Below are positions 1 through 8,008 of a stretch of DNA of 64,000 nt, one piece after another. A program made the position numbers and the translations under genes. Within the stretch, counting starts at the first letter, position 1. Each line of letters begins with the position of its first letter. Under the pieces are notes generated by a model, which worked only from the letters and a program-made list of their open reading frames with translations, did no database searches and was not told where the DNA came from. The stretch comes from Candidatus Bathyarchaeota archaeon (lineage in GTDB: Archaea > Thermoproteota > Bathyarchaeia > Bathyarchaeales > SOJC01), in assembly GCA_023131225.1 (NCBI GenBank), contig JAGLZW010000008.1, forward strand, positions 1-64,000, written 5' to 3'.

Positions 1-1112
1 CTGTCCATTGAAAAGTTCAGCTTCGCATATTCGATTCGATGGAAGTCAACCTTTGTTCGATCGTAATAAGGATCCTGTGAGCCTGGAAGTATATGCCCAA
101 AAAGGAACTCTTGTGTCGACTTGTCCATTCTTCCACCATCGACTGTTGGGCTCCTCAGGACTGATTCGAAAGCCTTACGCAAGCAGTGTGGGGTCACCAA
201 CTTCCACCGCGGGATCCCTGCGAGCCTTGCTGCTCTCTTCACAATCAGACCCACTCCACGTCGCCCCAACCTTCTACTAGATCTTTCCTCTCTATTCCAT
301 AGAGTCCAGTCCGAATGAAACAATGGATCTTTAGGTTTGATCTTACCGTATTTCTCTTCTCGTTCCATAACATAGATCCTGAGCGCCTCGCCAGCTTCCG
401 GGCAGATAAAGGTGTAGTAAGAGATCTGACCCTTACAGGCATCAGGCACCCTACGCTTCATCTCTGGATAGACCGGAATCATGATGTAGGGTTTACCATT
501 CTTCAGCTCAGTCTCCACATCTCTGTAATCAAGAGCGCATAACGTGCTAACTCTCAAACCACTGCTCCAGAGCATGAGAATGATGGGTCTATCCCTGCAG
601 CTTCCCGCAGCATTGGCCATAGCGTGAACTTCAATTTTGGTCGGAATATACTCTGGGACCTTGCGATAGCGGGCTGGAACGTGATAGGCTCGAATGTTTA
701 GTTCATTGCTTCGCACGTAGCCGTTTACCATAAAGAAAGTTCGAAGCCTCTTAATCAAGCTGTTTACATAGGCCTTGCTTCTGTCCTCTTTAGCAAGTCC
801 ATCCACATAGTCTTGAACCAACTTCTCGACCTTGAACTTTGGCAACTGGACTAGTTTCTCCGAGTCATAACTCGACCACTCACAGAACCTCCGTAGCACA
901 TTCAAGTATACCTCTCTGGAACTTTCGCTTTGGGTATACCTCTGAAGGTGGTCGAGTAGTCTCTGCACGCTGGGATAGTCGCTCCTCCAAGCATACAGTC
1001 CTTTCCGAGCTCTTATCTTGAAATAGACCTCGAAACCTCTAAGTCGTAACGGTTCTTGAGGGTCGAATTTTCCAAATGCTTTCCTAATCAAGTCGAACTT
1101 CCAAGAATACAA
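1..1112 (-). CDS. Tyrosine recombinase (integrase), C-terminus beyond window edge
   Basis: The frame is open from a TTG directly after an in-frame stop to the window edge (370 residues seen). It carries the full tyrosine recombinase catalytic set: Arg in SGLRVS (about residue 187), HCLR (His309, Arg312), FGHILPG (His340) and the nucleophile region DPYYDR (Tyr349/350). The N-terminal 130 residues look like a SAM-like core-binding domain. Enzymes of this class cut and rejoin DNA at att sites to integrate or excise mobile elements. The next gene is divergent and encodes a small winged-helix protein, and a tRNA gene lies 430 bases away, the usual neighbourhood of an integrated element. The TTG start is uncertain: an in-frame GTG lies about 45 codons downstream. 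No frameshift is seen. Whether only a few C-terminal residues are missing cannot be told. Confidence 0.85.
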   Translation of the reverse strand, partial: MYSWKFDLIRKAFGKFDPQEPLRLRGFEVYFKIRARKGLYAWRSDYPSVQRLLDHLQRYTQSESSREVYLNVLRRFCEWSSYDSEKLVQLPKFKVEKLVQDYVDGLAKEDRSKAYVNSLIKRLRTFFMVNGYVRSNELNIRAYHVPARYRKVPEYIPTKIEVHAMANAAGSCRDRPIILMLWSSGLRVSTLCALDYRDVETELKNGKPYIMIPVYPEMKRRVPDACKGQISYYTFICPEAGEALRIYVMEREEKYGKIKPKDPLFHSDWTLWNREERSSRRLGRRGVGLIVKRAARLAGIPRWKLVTPHCLRKAFESVLRSPTVDGGRMDKSTQEFLFGHILPGSQDPYYDRTKVDFHRIEYAKLNFSMD

Positions 1113-1185
1113 TTAACTTCTTATTATTTAAATATATTTTATTTTAATATTTATTAGTCAAAGGATCCTTTAACATAGTAGAAAA
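1113..1185. promoter_or_regulatory. Divergent AT-rich promoter region between integrase and HTH gene
   Basis: This 73-base gap is almost pure A/T. It contains TTTAAATATATTTT-like TATA sequence readable in both directions, about 20-30 bases before the integrase TTG on the minus strand and before the ATG of the HTH gene on the plus strand. Its position suggests both genes start from short or nearly absent leaders (inference). No clear palindrome was seen. Confidence 0.45.
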
Positions 1186-1482
1186 ATGTCCTTGATAGAT
1201 ATCCTGCTTAACTTCACTGCCAGTAGTCGCATTAGGCTGTGGCTTCGGCTTAGATTTTCGAGTTGGTACACTGTGGAAGAGATTGCTGAGGGGTTACCTC
1301 TCTTCTCGAAGGCGAGAATTCAACAAGTCTTACAAGAATCCCATAGGTTAGGATTAGTGTATCGGCGGAAGAGAAAAACAAGTAAACCTGGGCCTAATCC
1401 TTACGAATATCAGGTACCACCGCTTTTGTTTAATGAACTTGAAGGCAGTCAACTAAAGAAACTTGGAGAACTACACAAATGA
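1186..1482 (+). CDS. Small winged-helix DNA-binding protein
   Basis: A 98-residue basic protein. Residues about 25-65 form a plausible winged helix: the segment YTVEEIAEGLPLFSKARIQ resembles the paired helices of an HTH, and the Arg/Lys-rich stretch around RRKRKTSKPG could be the wing. It is transcribed divergently from the integrase, which fits an excisionase or element-specific regulator (inference). No enzymatic motif is visible. The ATG start follows an AT-rich promoter directly, with no clear ribosome-binding site, so the transcript may be leaderless. The exact family is not recognised. Confidence 0.6.
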   Translation: MSLIDILLNFTASSRIRLWLRLRFSSWYTVEEIAEGLPLFSKARIQQVLQESHRLGLVYRRKRKTSKPGPNPYEYQVPPLLFNELEGSQLKKLGELHK

Positions 1483-1545
1483 ATTGGCAATAATTTGTGA
1501 ATAATTGACAGCTTGTGTGGGCTGAAAGGATTCGCTCGCTGTGAT

Positions 1546-1664
1546 TGGCGGGCCCGTGGGGATTTGAACCCCAGATCTCCGGCTTTCACCCATTTTATTA
1601 GACCGGAGGCTTGCACATCACTGCTAGTGGTTCGGTGCCTTTATCCTGACTGGGCTACGGGCCC
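1546..1664 (-). tRNA. Probable intron-containing tRNA (Arg-like), anticodon unresolved
   Basis: On the minus strand a 7-bp acceptor stem (GGGCCCG with CGGGCCC), a D arm (GCC...GGC), a canonical T arm (TGGGG-TTCAAAT-CCCCA), discriminator G and an encoded CCA are all present. The acceptor, G discriminator and GGATA D-loop resemble archaeal tRNA-Arg. Between the D arm and the variable loop there are 57 bases rather than the usual 17, so about 40 bases of intron, perhaps in two pieces, must be removed. The 3' half of the anticodon stem reads GCCGG, but no single canonical 37/38 intron gives a good anticodon arm. It could also be a decayed tRNA next to an integrated element. Confidence 0.6.
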
Positions 1665-1709
1665 TCACTACAGAAGTCGTATCTATGGAGATAAAGCTAT
1701 TATGTTGTT

Positions 1710-2210
1710 TTAGGCTTCTATTAGTTCTTCGTTCAGCCACCACGCTTTCTTTTTTCCCCTTTTCTCTCCTGCATTGTATTGCACTATTGGTTTTCCAAGT
1801 TGTTTATTAGATGATTTCTGAATTTTTCGCAATCTGTTGAGGATGAGCCACCGGTTTGTTTTCAAATGTTCGGCTAGTTCTGGGGTTGTTGCACCTTTGT
1901 AGCGCAGCAGGTAGTCTATAATTTTATGGTCTGTTTCGTCGATGCAGAAGGTGTGGGGGTTGATTTTTCCCCGCTCATACGTAAGTATTTCAAGTTTCGC
2001 AAGATATTTTTTTATTTCGGAAAATTCCGCTTCCAGCTTACCAACTCGTTTTTCAAGGCCCAAAATTTTATCTGGTCTCGGGACTGTTTGAAGTTTTTCC
2101 GTGATAGCATCCCGAATGAAGGCGCTTCTTTCGCCCTCAGATACTCGTAGAACGAGTTCTTTATAGACTTCTTCAGGGATCTTTGCAGAGACTATTGTAA
2201 GTTTTCCCAT
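1710..2210 (-). CDS. Ribbon-helix-helix / coiled-coil / winged-helix transcriptional regulator
   Basis: A 166-residue protein with three parts. Residues 1-45 look like a ribbon-helix-helix fold (KLTIVSAKIPEEVYKEL then a helix with SAFIRDAI). Residues about 48-75 form a heptad-rich coiled coil. The C-terminal 70 residues look like a winged helix (HKIIDYLLRYKGATTPELA, then recognition-helix-like TNRWLILNRLRKI). It is probably a DNA-binding regulator of its own or adjacent genes. The gene converges toward the tRNA. Start at ATG; the leader contains a weak TATA. The combination is typical of archaeal accessory regulators, but no specific family name is assigned. Confidence 0.65.
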   Translation of the reverse strand: MGKLTIVSAKIPEEVYKELVLRVSEGERSAFIRDAITEKLQTVPRPDKILGLEKRVGKLEAEFSEIKKYLAKLEILTYERGKINPHTFCIDETDHKIIDYLLRYKGATTPELAEHLKTNRWLILNRLRKIQKSSNKQLGKPIVQYNAGEKRGKKKAWWLNEELIEA

Positions 2211-2337
2211 AGATTTTCCTCATATCTAGTTAGAACGCAAATAAAAAACATTAACTGCATAAAACGACAAAATTCTAGAAAAGTCTTAAAAGCCAAAAAG
2301 AAAAAGTAGCTAAATCTGGGAATGGATGTAAGAACTT

Positions 2338-3454
2338 ATGAAAACAACAATATCGATTATAAAAATGTGACGTAGGTTCTTTGGTGGGACATCACGTTGT
2401 TCCTGAGCCGCTATTTGAAATAGCGAAGACAAATCTTGAAGAAGCAAAGGAGAAAGGACTTATTAATGGCTCTTATGTGTTCAACGCCGGGGATGACCTT
2501 GAACTTCTAATGGTTCACGAAAAAGGTGAAAAAAACCGAGAAATCCACGCATTAGCTTGGGACATCTTTCAGAAAGCTACAGATAAAGCCAAAGACCTAA
2601 AGCTGTATGGAGCAGGACAAGATTTGCTGAAAACAGCGTTCAGCGGCAACATCCGTGGTATGGGTCCAGGCGTAGCAGAGATGGAAATTGAAGAAAGAGG
2701 TTCGGATCCAATCATCGTATTTGCTGCTGACAAGGCCTCAGCAGGCTCATTTAATTTTCCCTTGTTTCGCATATTCGCTGACCCTATGAACACAGCTGGA
2801 CTTGTAATTGACCCAAGCATGTTTGGTGGTTTCAAGTTCGAAGTTTTAGATACGAGAGAAAACAAGAAAGTGGTTTTGAAATGCCCCGAGGAGATGTATG
2901 AATTGATTGGTCTCGTTGGAACGAGCACATGTTATAGTGTTTCGCGTGTTTGGCTGGCTAGAGAAAATCTTTTGTGTGCAGTAACTAGCACTACGAGACT
3001 ATCGCTTATTGCAGGGAAATATGTTGGAAAGGATGATCCAGTTGCCATCGTGAGGGCTCAGCACGGATTACCTGATGTTGGCGAAATTCCAGTGCCATTT
3101 CTTCACACATATTTTGTTGAGGGATGGATGCGAGGAAGCCATTGGGGACCCCTCATGCCTGTGAGCTTAAAAAATAGTAAGTGCACAGTTTTTGATGGTC
3201 CACCTAGAATGGTTGCTATTGGCTTTCAAGTTTGTAATGGTGGAATTGCGAGTGATAATAATGGTGCACCAATGATAAAAGATATTTTTGATGATCCAGC
3301 GTTTGACATGGCGCGTCGAGAGGCTGTGGAGATGGCGGGAGTACTTCGCAGGATGGGTGAGTTTGAGCCAGCACGTTTGAGTGCTGAAGCTATGGAGTAT
3401 ACAACGCTACCTCAGATAGTGGAGAAACTGAAAGATCGCTTCAAGCCAGCTTAG
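2338..3454 (+). CDS. fbp: Fructose 1,6-bisphosphate aldolase/phosphatase (class V), 5' end frameshifted
   Basis: This archaeal bifunctional gluconeogenic enzyme condenses triose phosphates and then dephosphorylates fructose 1,6-bisphosphate. Family segments are clear: YGAGQDLL, GNIRGMGPG, the Schiff-base lysine region LIAGKYVGKDDPV, and a C-terminal EYTTLP...DRFK. The uninterrupted frame begins only at a TTG (2381) and would lack the N-terminal metal site. The missing residues lie just upstream in another frame: ATG at 2338 encodes MKTTISIIK, and after one base too many in the A run at 2361-2365 the frame continues CDVGSLVGHH, the conserved Asp/His metal-binding N-terminus. So the gene is 2338-3454 with a one-base insertion, either a sequencing error or a real mutation. 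Length when joined (about 371) matches the family. Confidence 0.9.
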
Positions 3455-3478
3455 TTCTTTCTTCTAATCAGCTCCTGC

Positions 3479-4048
3479 TCACCAAGTAGACTTTGAAAGG
3501 TTCACAAGCTCGTCGCAGCGAGTCTTGGCGGCTTCGTAGACTAGTCTTCGGAGTTCCTGTCCTGACGCTTCTGTTTCTCTAATTATTCCCATTTTTTTTG
3601 CCAGTTCTTGGTCGCCGATGCTTTCAAGCCATCGTTCAAAATCTTTTCGAATAAGATGGAATTCTACCGAGTCTATGTCAGCATTTTTTATTTTTTCGCA
3701 GAAATCTGGAAGGCTATTGGCCAGCAGGCCTGAATATTGGTTGATTCCTGTGTAAAAATAGAATGCCTTTTCAGGAGCTAATGGGCTTAAGAGGGAGGCT
3801 GCTACTTCTTTGCTGGTTTTGGGCTCCAGAATTTCTCTGCCGAGATTGGTTATCTGGTAGTAACCTTTTTCTGGAGAAGAGACATATCCTGCCTTTTTTA
3901 GTCCAAGGATGTACATCATGCAGGAGGAGAAATTGAGTTCGACTTTTCTGGCTATGTCTTTAGGCTTTCGAAGTCGGCTTTCTTCAGCCATTACTTTTAA
4001 TATTGTTTTTTTGATAGGGTTTAAACGCATTAATCTATTACTCTCCAT
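3479..4048 (-). CDS. Winged-helix regulator with DUF5752-like C-terminal domain
   Basis: A 189-residue protein. Residues 8-70 form a winged helix (NPIKKTILKVMAEES..KPKDIARKV, then SCMMYILGLKKAGYV). From about residue 90 the segment FYFYTGINQYSG...FCEKIKNADIDSVEFHL..DFERWL...GDQELAKKM resembles DUF5752, a helical domain found alone or attached to archaeal regulators and sugar enzymes. It is probably a transcription factor controlling a neighbouring gene. It converges with fbp (24-base gap), and sugar enzymes lie close by, so control of gluconeogenesis or glycan genes is possible but only inferred from position. Confidence 0.65.
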   Translation of the reverse strand: MESNRLMRLNPIKKTILKVMAEESRLRKPKDIARKVELNFSSCMMYILGLKKAGYVSSPEKGYYQITNLGREILEPKTSKEVAASLLSPLAPEKAFYFYTGINQYSGLLANSLPDFCEKIKNADIDSVEFHLIRKDFERWLESIGDQELAKKMGIIRETEASGQELRRLVYEAAKTRCDELVNLSKSTW

Positions 4049-4168
4049 CTTATATTATCTATTGTCCGTTTTGCCTTTTCAGATTTTTGCTCTTTTTAAG
4101 AGAAACACTTTGCACGCATTTATTTTTTTATGTACCTTATGAAAGCACACCAGACAAAGAAGTAAGAA

Positions 4169-4188
4169 TATTAAAAACTTTAATAATA
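4169..4188 (+). promoter_or_regulatory. TATA-type promoter of the ferritin-like gene
   Basis: The sequence ATTAAAAACTTTAATAAT lies about 45-60 bases before the ATG at 4229. It matches archaeal TATA boxes and predicts a start near 4205-4212 with a short leader containing an AGAGGAAG-type ribosome-binding site. Assigned by position and composition only. Confidence 0.4.
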
Positions 4189-4228
4189 CCCAGTAGCAGT
4201 TCAACTGAGCAAAGAGGAAGAAAGCAAC

Positions 4229-4660
4229 ATGCCACAAGAAACACTTGTGAAGCTTATTAAAGAGCAAATTAAGATGGAGAAGAACTTTGTAACAATCGTC
4301 AATGAGCAAATTAAAAATGTACATAATGTAGCAGCCAAGTTATTACTATTGGAAACCCAGAAAGATTCTGAGAAGCATGCCATGATTCTAGAAGGCATAT
4401 TAGACGTGATCAGCCAAAAAGATGCTAAACCCTTATGGGATACTCTGCAGGACAGTTATATCGACAAACTAGTTGTTAAAAAGAACCTGGAACGACACAT
4501 CAAGACTGAGACAGCGATGCTTGGACTCATAAAGAAAGAGATAAAAGAAACGAAAGATGAAGGCGTACGATTGCTGCTAGAACATATTGCTAGTGACGAG
4601 GAAAAACACCACAAGATACTGCAAACAGTCGTAAAGCAGACCTACAAAATTAACCCATAA
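4229..4660 (+). CDS. Ferritin-like four-helix protein
   Basis: A 143-residue, highly helical, Glu/Lys/His-rich protein. Two DSEKHA / DEEKHH motifs (about residues 50 and 130), each preceded by a helix carrying Glu residues, match the ExxH pairs that bind di-iron in ferritin-like and rubrerythrin proteins; acidic residues at about positions 17 and 102 could complete the site. It would act in the cytosol in iron storage or peroxide handling (inference). It stands alone, downstream of its own TATA box and 115 bases before the glycosyltransferase. Lack of a clear match to a named family keeps the function open. Confidence 0.6.
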   Translation: MPQETLVKLIKEQIKMEKNFVTIVNEQIKNVHNVAAKLLLLETQKDSEKHAMILEGILDVISQKDAKPLWDTLQDSYIDKLVVKKNLERHIKTETAMLGLIKKEIKETKDEGVRLLLEHIASDEEKHHKILQTVVKQTYKINP

Positions 4661-4775
4661 ACTCCCCAAACCCCTTTTTCATGCTTCGCATCTACATTTT
4701 TTAGGAAACGCAAATAAGCAATAATGCCATAAGCCATAGAAACAGCATCGAGACAAACGAGGACGATGAGAACTA

Positions 4776-6041
4776 ATGAGATTGGCTGTGATGGTTTACG
4801 AATACCCACCTAAGATAGTTGGAGGTTTAGGTACGTATGCGGCAGAAATAACGCGGAAATTTGTACTTTTAGAGAATGACGTATCGGTATTCACCATGAA
4901 TGATGATGAAGGAGCTCTTCCTACTAGAGAGTTATGGCGTGGAATTGAAATCCACCGCCCTCTTCATATAGATGTCTCAGATTCTCTGCCAGACGTGATT
5001 GCCGAGGACGTTAGAAGATGGGGGAGAGGAATACAATTCTTCTCAAAAATTCTTGTTTACAATTATCTTAGCGCTTCCAAGATAGTTAATGAACTTGTCA
5101 AGAAAGAAGGTTTCAAATATGATGTTTTGATTGCGCATGATTGGCTCTCAGTGATTGCTGGTATTACAGCGAAGAGAGAGCTTGGACTGCCTTTAGTATT
5201 TCATGTTCACTCAACAGAGAAAGGGCGAACTCTAGGCAACGGGTCGGAAGTTGTCAGCAGCATTGAGCATCGAGGCGGACAAATGGCTGATTTGGTGGTT
5301 ACTGTTTCAAATGCAATGAAAGAAGAGTTAGCTGAATTAGGCTTTCCGAAAGAGAAAATTAGAGTTTGCTATAACGGAGTTGACCCACAAAAATATTCTC
5401 CCGAGCAAGTGGGTGAGGAGAAGCGAAAAGAGATACGTGAAAGTTATGGGATTAACGATGACAATCAAATGATACTTTTTATCGGAAGACTTGTCTGGAT
5501 CAAAGGTGTTGACAAGCTTATCATGGCTATGCCACATGTATTGCAGAAGGTCCCAAGCGCGAAATTGGTAATTGTTGGTTTAGGAGACATGGAGGGGCAT
5601 CTGGAAAATATGGTTAGAGGCCTCAAACTTGGAGACGCTGTAAAGTTTCGTTTTGAATTTGTACCTGAAGAAGAACGAATTGCTCATTATGCAGCCTGCG
5701 ATTTGGCTGTATTTCCGAGTCTTTACGAACCGTTTGGAATCGTTGCATTGGAAGCCATGAGCATGGAGAAACCAGTTGTTGTAGGCGCCAGCGGAGTTAG
5801 CGGCATGAGAGAAATTGTGGTGGCTGATGGTCCTGGGCAATGTGGCTTTCACATTAATCCTAATGACCCCGTAGATATTGCTTGGGGAATCGTTAGCTCT
5901 CTTCAAAATAATGACAGAAAACTCGAGTTGGGCAAAAACGGCAGAAAACGTGTCTTGACAGAATTCACTTGGGATGCGATAGCTAAGAAAACTTTAGAGA
6001 TTTATGATGAACTCATGAAGAAAGAAGAGAAAAAAGATTAA
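4776..6041 (+). CDS. GT4-family glycosyltransferase (glycogen-synthase-like)
   Basis: A 421-residue GT-B glycosyltransferase. The N-terminal domain carries the glycine-rich acceptor loop YPPKIVGGLGTYA (residues 9-21), and the C-terminal domain carries the donor-binding ILFIGRLVWIKGVD segment and the retaining-enzyme motif EPFGIVALEAMSM (E-x7-E). Such enzymes move glucosyl or other sugar units from NDP-sugars; archaeal members with this N-terminus are often annotated glycogen synthase. The galactose-1-phosphate uridylyltransferase gene follows 45 bases later on the same strand, so the pair probably works in storage glycan or sugar-nucleotide metabolism. The ATG is preceded by a GAGGACGATGAG-like ribosome-binding site. 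The substrate cannot be read from sequence. Confidence 0.85.
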   Translation: MRLAVMVYEYPPKIVGGLGTYAAEITRKFVLLENDVSVFTMNDDEGALPTRELWRGIEIHRPLHIDVSDSLPDVIAEDVRRWGRGIQFFSKILVYNYLSASKIVNELVKKEGFKYDVLIAHDWLSVIAGITAKRELGLPLVFHVHSTEKGRTLGNGSEVVSSIEHRGGQMADLVVTVSNAMKEELAELGFPKEKIRVCYNGVDPQKYSPEQVGEEKRKEIRESYGINDDNQMILFIGRLVWIKGVDKLIMAMPHVLQKVPSAKLVIVGLGDMEGHLENMVRGLKLGDAVKFRFEFVPEEERIAHYAACDLAVFPSLYEPFGIVALEAMSMEKPVVVGASGVSGMREIVVADGPGQCGFHINPNDPVDIAWGIVSSLQNNDRKLELGKNGRKRVLTEFTWDAIAKKTLEIYDELMKKEEKKD

Positions 6042-6086
6042 GCAACTTTTGTCCAAAGATCTAGACCACACGCAGGATGTTATCGT

Positions 6087-7130
6087 TTGCTGAATGACAT
6101 TCGAAAAGACTACCTTCTCAACCGTTGGGTTGTTGTCGCCACCCACAGAAGACGTAGGCCGACAGATTTTGCCAAAAAGGAACCAACTGCTCAAAGTGTT
6201 GACAAGAGTTTATGTCCCTTCTGTCCTGGAAATGAGCGAAAAACACCGCCCGCTGTGCTTGTCTATTTGAAAGGAGAAAAGGGAGTGGTAAAAGAAAAGG
6301 ATACAAATGGCTCACGCCACAAAAATTGGCTGATTCGCTGCGTACCGAACTTGTATTCCGCTTTTTCTCCTCCTAGGAAAGGAGAAAGCTTCGAATCGGG
6401 TAAAGCAGTGGGGCATCATGAGGTGCTTATTGAATCACCCAATCACAACGAGCATCCGGGTGCAGCAAAAATTTCTCAGATAGTCCACGTGATTAATGGA
6501 TACGTAGACCGTTTGAAGGCGCTTTCTTCCAAACCTTACGTGGAATACATTTCGATTTTCCGAAATCACGGTTTAAGTGCTGGGGCTTCATTATCACATG
6601 CTCACAGCCAAATAATTGCGATGCCGACAACACCAACTATTCTAAGCGATGAGCTAAGGGCGAGCAAAGAGTTTTTTGAAGTGCACAGAAAATGTGTTTT
6701 CTGCGACATAATTGAGAGAGAAAAGAGTGGCCCTCGGTTTATTTGGCAAAATGAAAGTTTTGTTGCTTTTGCACCTTGGGCAGGAATTCATCCCTTCGAG
6801 TTTTGGATAATACCCAAGAGACATCAGGCAACACTGTTGGATTTAAAGCGTAGAACTGTAGAAGACTTGGCTGAGGCTTTGAAAATTTGTCTGAGCGGAC
6901 TAGAGTCACTCCTAAATGACCCTCCCTACAATTATGGTTTTCACATAATACCATCAAACAAAGTGGCAGACAAGTTTTATCATTGGCATTTGGAGGTTTA
7001 TCCGAAACTGTCTATCTGGGCAGGGTTTGAGAAGAGCACTGGGACATATATTAACGTGGTGCCACCAGAAGACGCTGCACAAAATCTAAAACAAGCAATA
7101 GAAAAGCGACAACTCAACAATCAAAGTTAA
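6087..7130 (+). CDS. galT: Galactose-1-phosphate uridylyltransferase
   Basis: A 347-residue HIT-superfamily enzyme that exchanges UMP between UDP-glucose and galactose-1-phosphate (Leloir pathway) or a related nucleotidyl transfer. Seen: the N-terminal zinc pair CPFCPGNE (about residues 42-50), the nucleotide loop NHGLSAGASLSHAHSQ with the H-A-H active-site histidines, a second CVFCD pair, and HWHLEVYPK near the C-terminus. Length is normal for GalT. The start is a TTG (Leu-Leu-Asn-Asp-Ile-Arg-Lys aligns with the family N-terminus). It follows the GT4 glycosyltransferase and overlaps the 3' end of the convergent methyltransferase gene by four bases. Confidence 0.9.
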   Translation: MLNDIRKDYLLNRWVVVATHRRRRPTDFAKKEPTAQSVDKSLCPFCPGNERKTPPAVLVYLKGEKGVVKEKDTNGSRHKNWLIRCVPNLYSAFSPPRKGESFESGKAVGHHEVLIESPNHNEHPGAAKISQIVHVINGYVDRLKALSSKPYVEYISIFRNHGLSAGASLSHAHSQIIAMPTTPTILSDELRASKEFFEVHRKCVFCDIIEREKSGPRFIWQNESFVAFAPWAGIHPFEFWIIPKRHQATLLDLKRRTVEDLAEALKICLSGLESLLNDPPYNYGFHIIPSNKVADKFYHWHLEVYPKLSIWAGFEKSTGTYINVVPPEDAAQNLKQAIEKRQLNNQS

Positions 7131-7762
7131 CCCTGCTGTTTCCTTCTAGGAAAAAATTTGCCAGTTGCACGCTGATATCCCAAGTACGTCTCACCAAACC
7201 TTTTCGTCAACAATTCCTCCTCTGCAATTGTTATGCGTACATAGCTTGGAATTGCGATAAACGGGATCACTGCAATCAAGTTGAGAAAAATAAAGAATAG
7301 ACCGGCGAATAAGATGAAATAAGCAAGATATGAAGGATGACGCACGTAACGATAAGGACCCCAAGTCACAAGCTTCTGATTTTCAGGCATTTCCCAAGAA
7401 ACAGCGTATCTGCCTCTAGCCAAGACGCTACAAAGGAATAGTGCATAGCCAAAGACAGTGGCAAAAATGCCTACAAACTGCACCAACGAACTAAAAGGAA
7501 ATCGTAGCTGAAAGAAAAAACCACCTGCGATTTCGTAAAACCCTGTGAAAACTAGAACAATATAAAGAACTGATTCTAGAAAAAAGATCAAGGTACCAAG
7601 AGCCGCCAAGATGAAAATCGACCCACTTAGCTGTCTCACTTCAGCTCTGTATCTGTCTCTTTTTTTGCTGGCGCTGAACCGTTTCAAATTACAAAGATTT
7701 ACACATGCAAAAATAGTGAGGCAAACTGCTAGAAAAACCGCTATTGCCAAATCAGGGAGCAT
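7127..7762 (-). CDS. Membrane methyltransferase of the ICMT/PEMT family
   Basis: A 211-residue protein with four to five membrane segments. The C-terminal half carries the family signature: GPYRYVRHPSYLAYF (SAM/substrate site), then EEELLTKRFGETYLGYQ and a basic tail KFFPRRK. Isoprenylcysteine carboxyl methyltransferase and phospholipid N-methyltransferase relatives methylate lipids or prenylated targets at the membrane; the archaeal substrate is unknown. It starts 19 bases after the truncated fdhD stop on the same strand, so it may be the last gene of the mptN-like transcript. Its 3' end overlaps galT by four bases. Confidence 0.75.
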   Translation of the reverse strand: MLPDLAIAVFLAVCLTIFACVNLCNLKRFSASKKRDRYRAEVRQLSGSIFILAALGTLIFFLESVLYIVLVFTGFYEIAGGFFFQLRFPFSSLVQFVGIFATVFGYALFLCSVLARGRYAVSWEMPENQKLVTWGPYRYVRHPSYLAYFILFAGLFFIFLNLIAVIPFIAIPSYVRITIAEEELLTKRFGETYLGYQRATGKFFPRRKQQG

Positions 7763-7780
7763 AAATCAGAAATTATGGAT

Positions 7781-8008
7781 TCAATTACTTATTTGTTCAC
7801 TTGACGAATTCACTAAACCCTCGCTCAACAGGTGTCCTACCACAAGTTCCTTCAACAAGGTTGGCGAACAAAAAATAGACACAAAATGAATTGTACTTAT
7901 AAAAACATGTAGTGCAATTTCCTTAGCTACGATATCTTCTCTTCTTTCCATGTGCGAAGTGGCAACGTCAATTCTAGAGATTACCACATCTTTAGTCATC
8001 ATACTCAT
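7781..8008 (-). pseudogene. fdhD: FdhD N-terminal fragment (formate dehydrogenase sulfurtransferase)
   Basis: The 75 residues match the N-terminal beta-rich part of FdhD: AKEIALHVFISTIHFVSIFCSP, then ELVVGHLLSEGLV, the conserved FALGFLLSEGI-type motif. Full-length FdhD is about 250-280 residues and needs a later CxxC to pass sulfur to the Mo/W cofactor of formate dehydrogenase; here a stop follows directly and the methyltransferase gene begins 19 bases later. It overlaps the end of the upstream ligase gene by 17 bases, so the 5' junction is intact and the 3' two thirds are lost. Probably a remnant, although a stable short protein cannot be excluded. No formate dehydrogenase gene is in the window. 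Confidence 0.6.

Noticed and set aside
48-120. Apparent frameshift near the C-terminus of the left-edge integrase
   Set aside because: A first reading had six T in the run before GGGCAT; recounting gives five, and the frame stays open through GHILPG and DPYYDR to the edge.
1546-1664. tRNA-Pyl or a suppressor tRNA, from the CTA triplet in the extra sequence
   Set aside because: The D arm, T arm and acceptor are those of an ordinary elongator tRNA, and no pyl genes are near. The triplet is not placed in a convincing anticodon loop.
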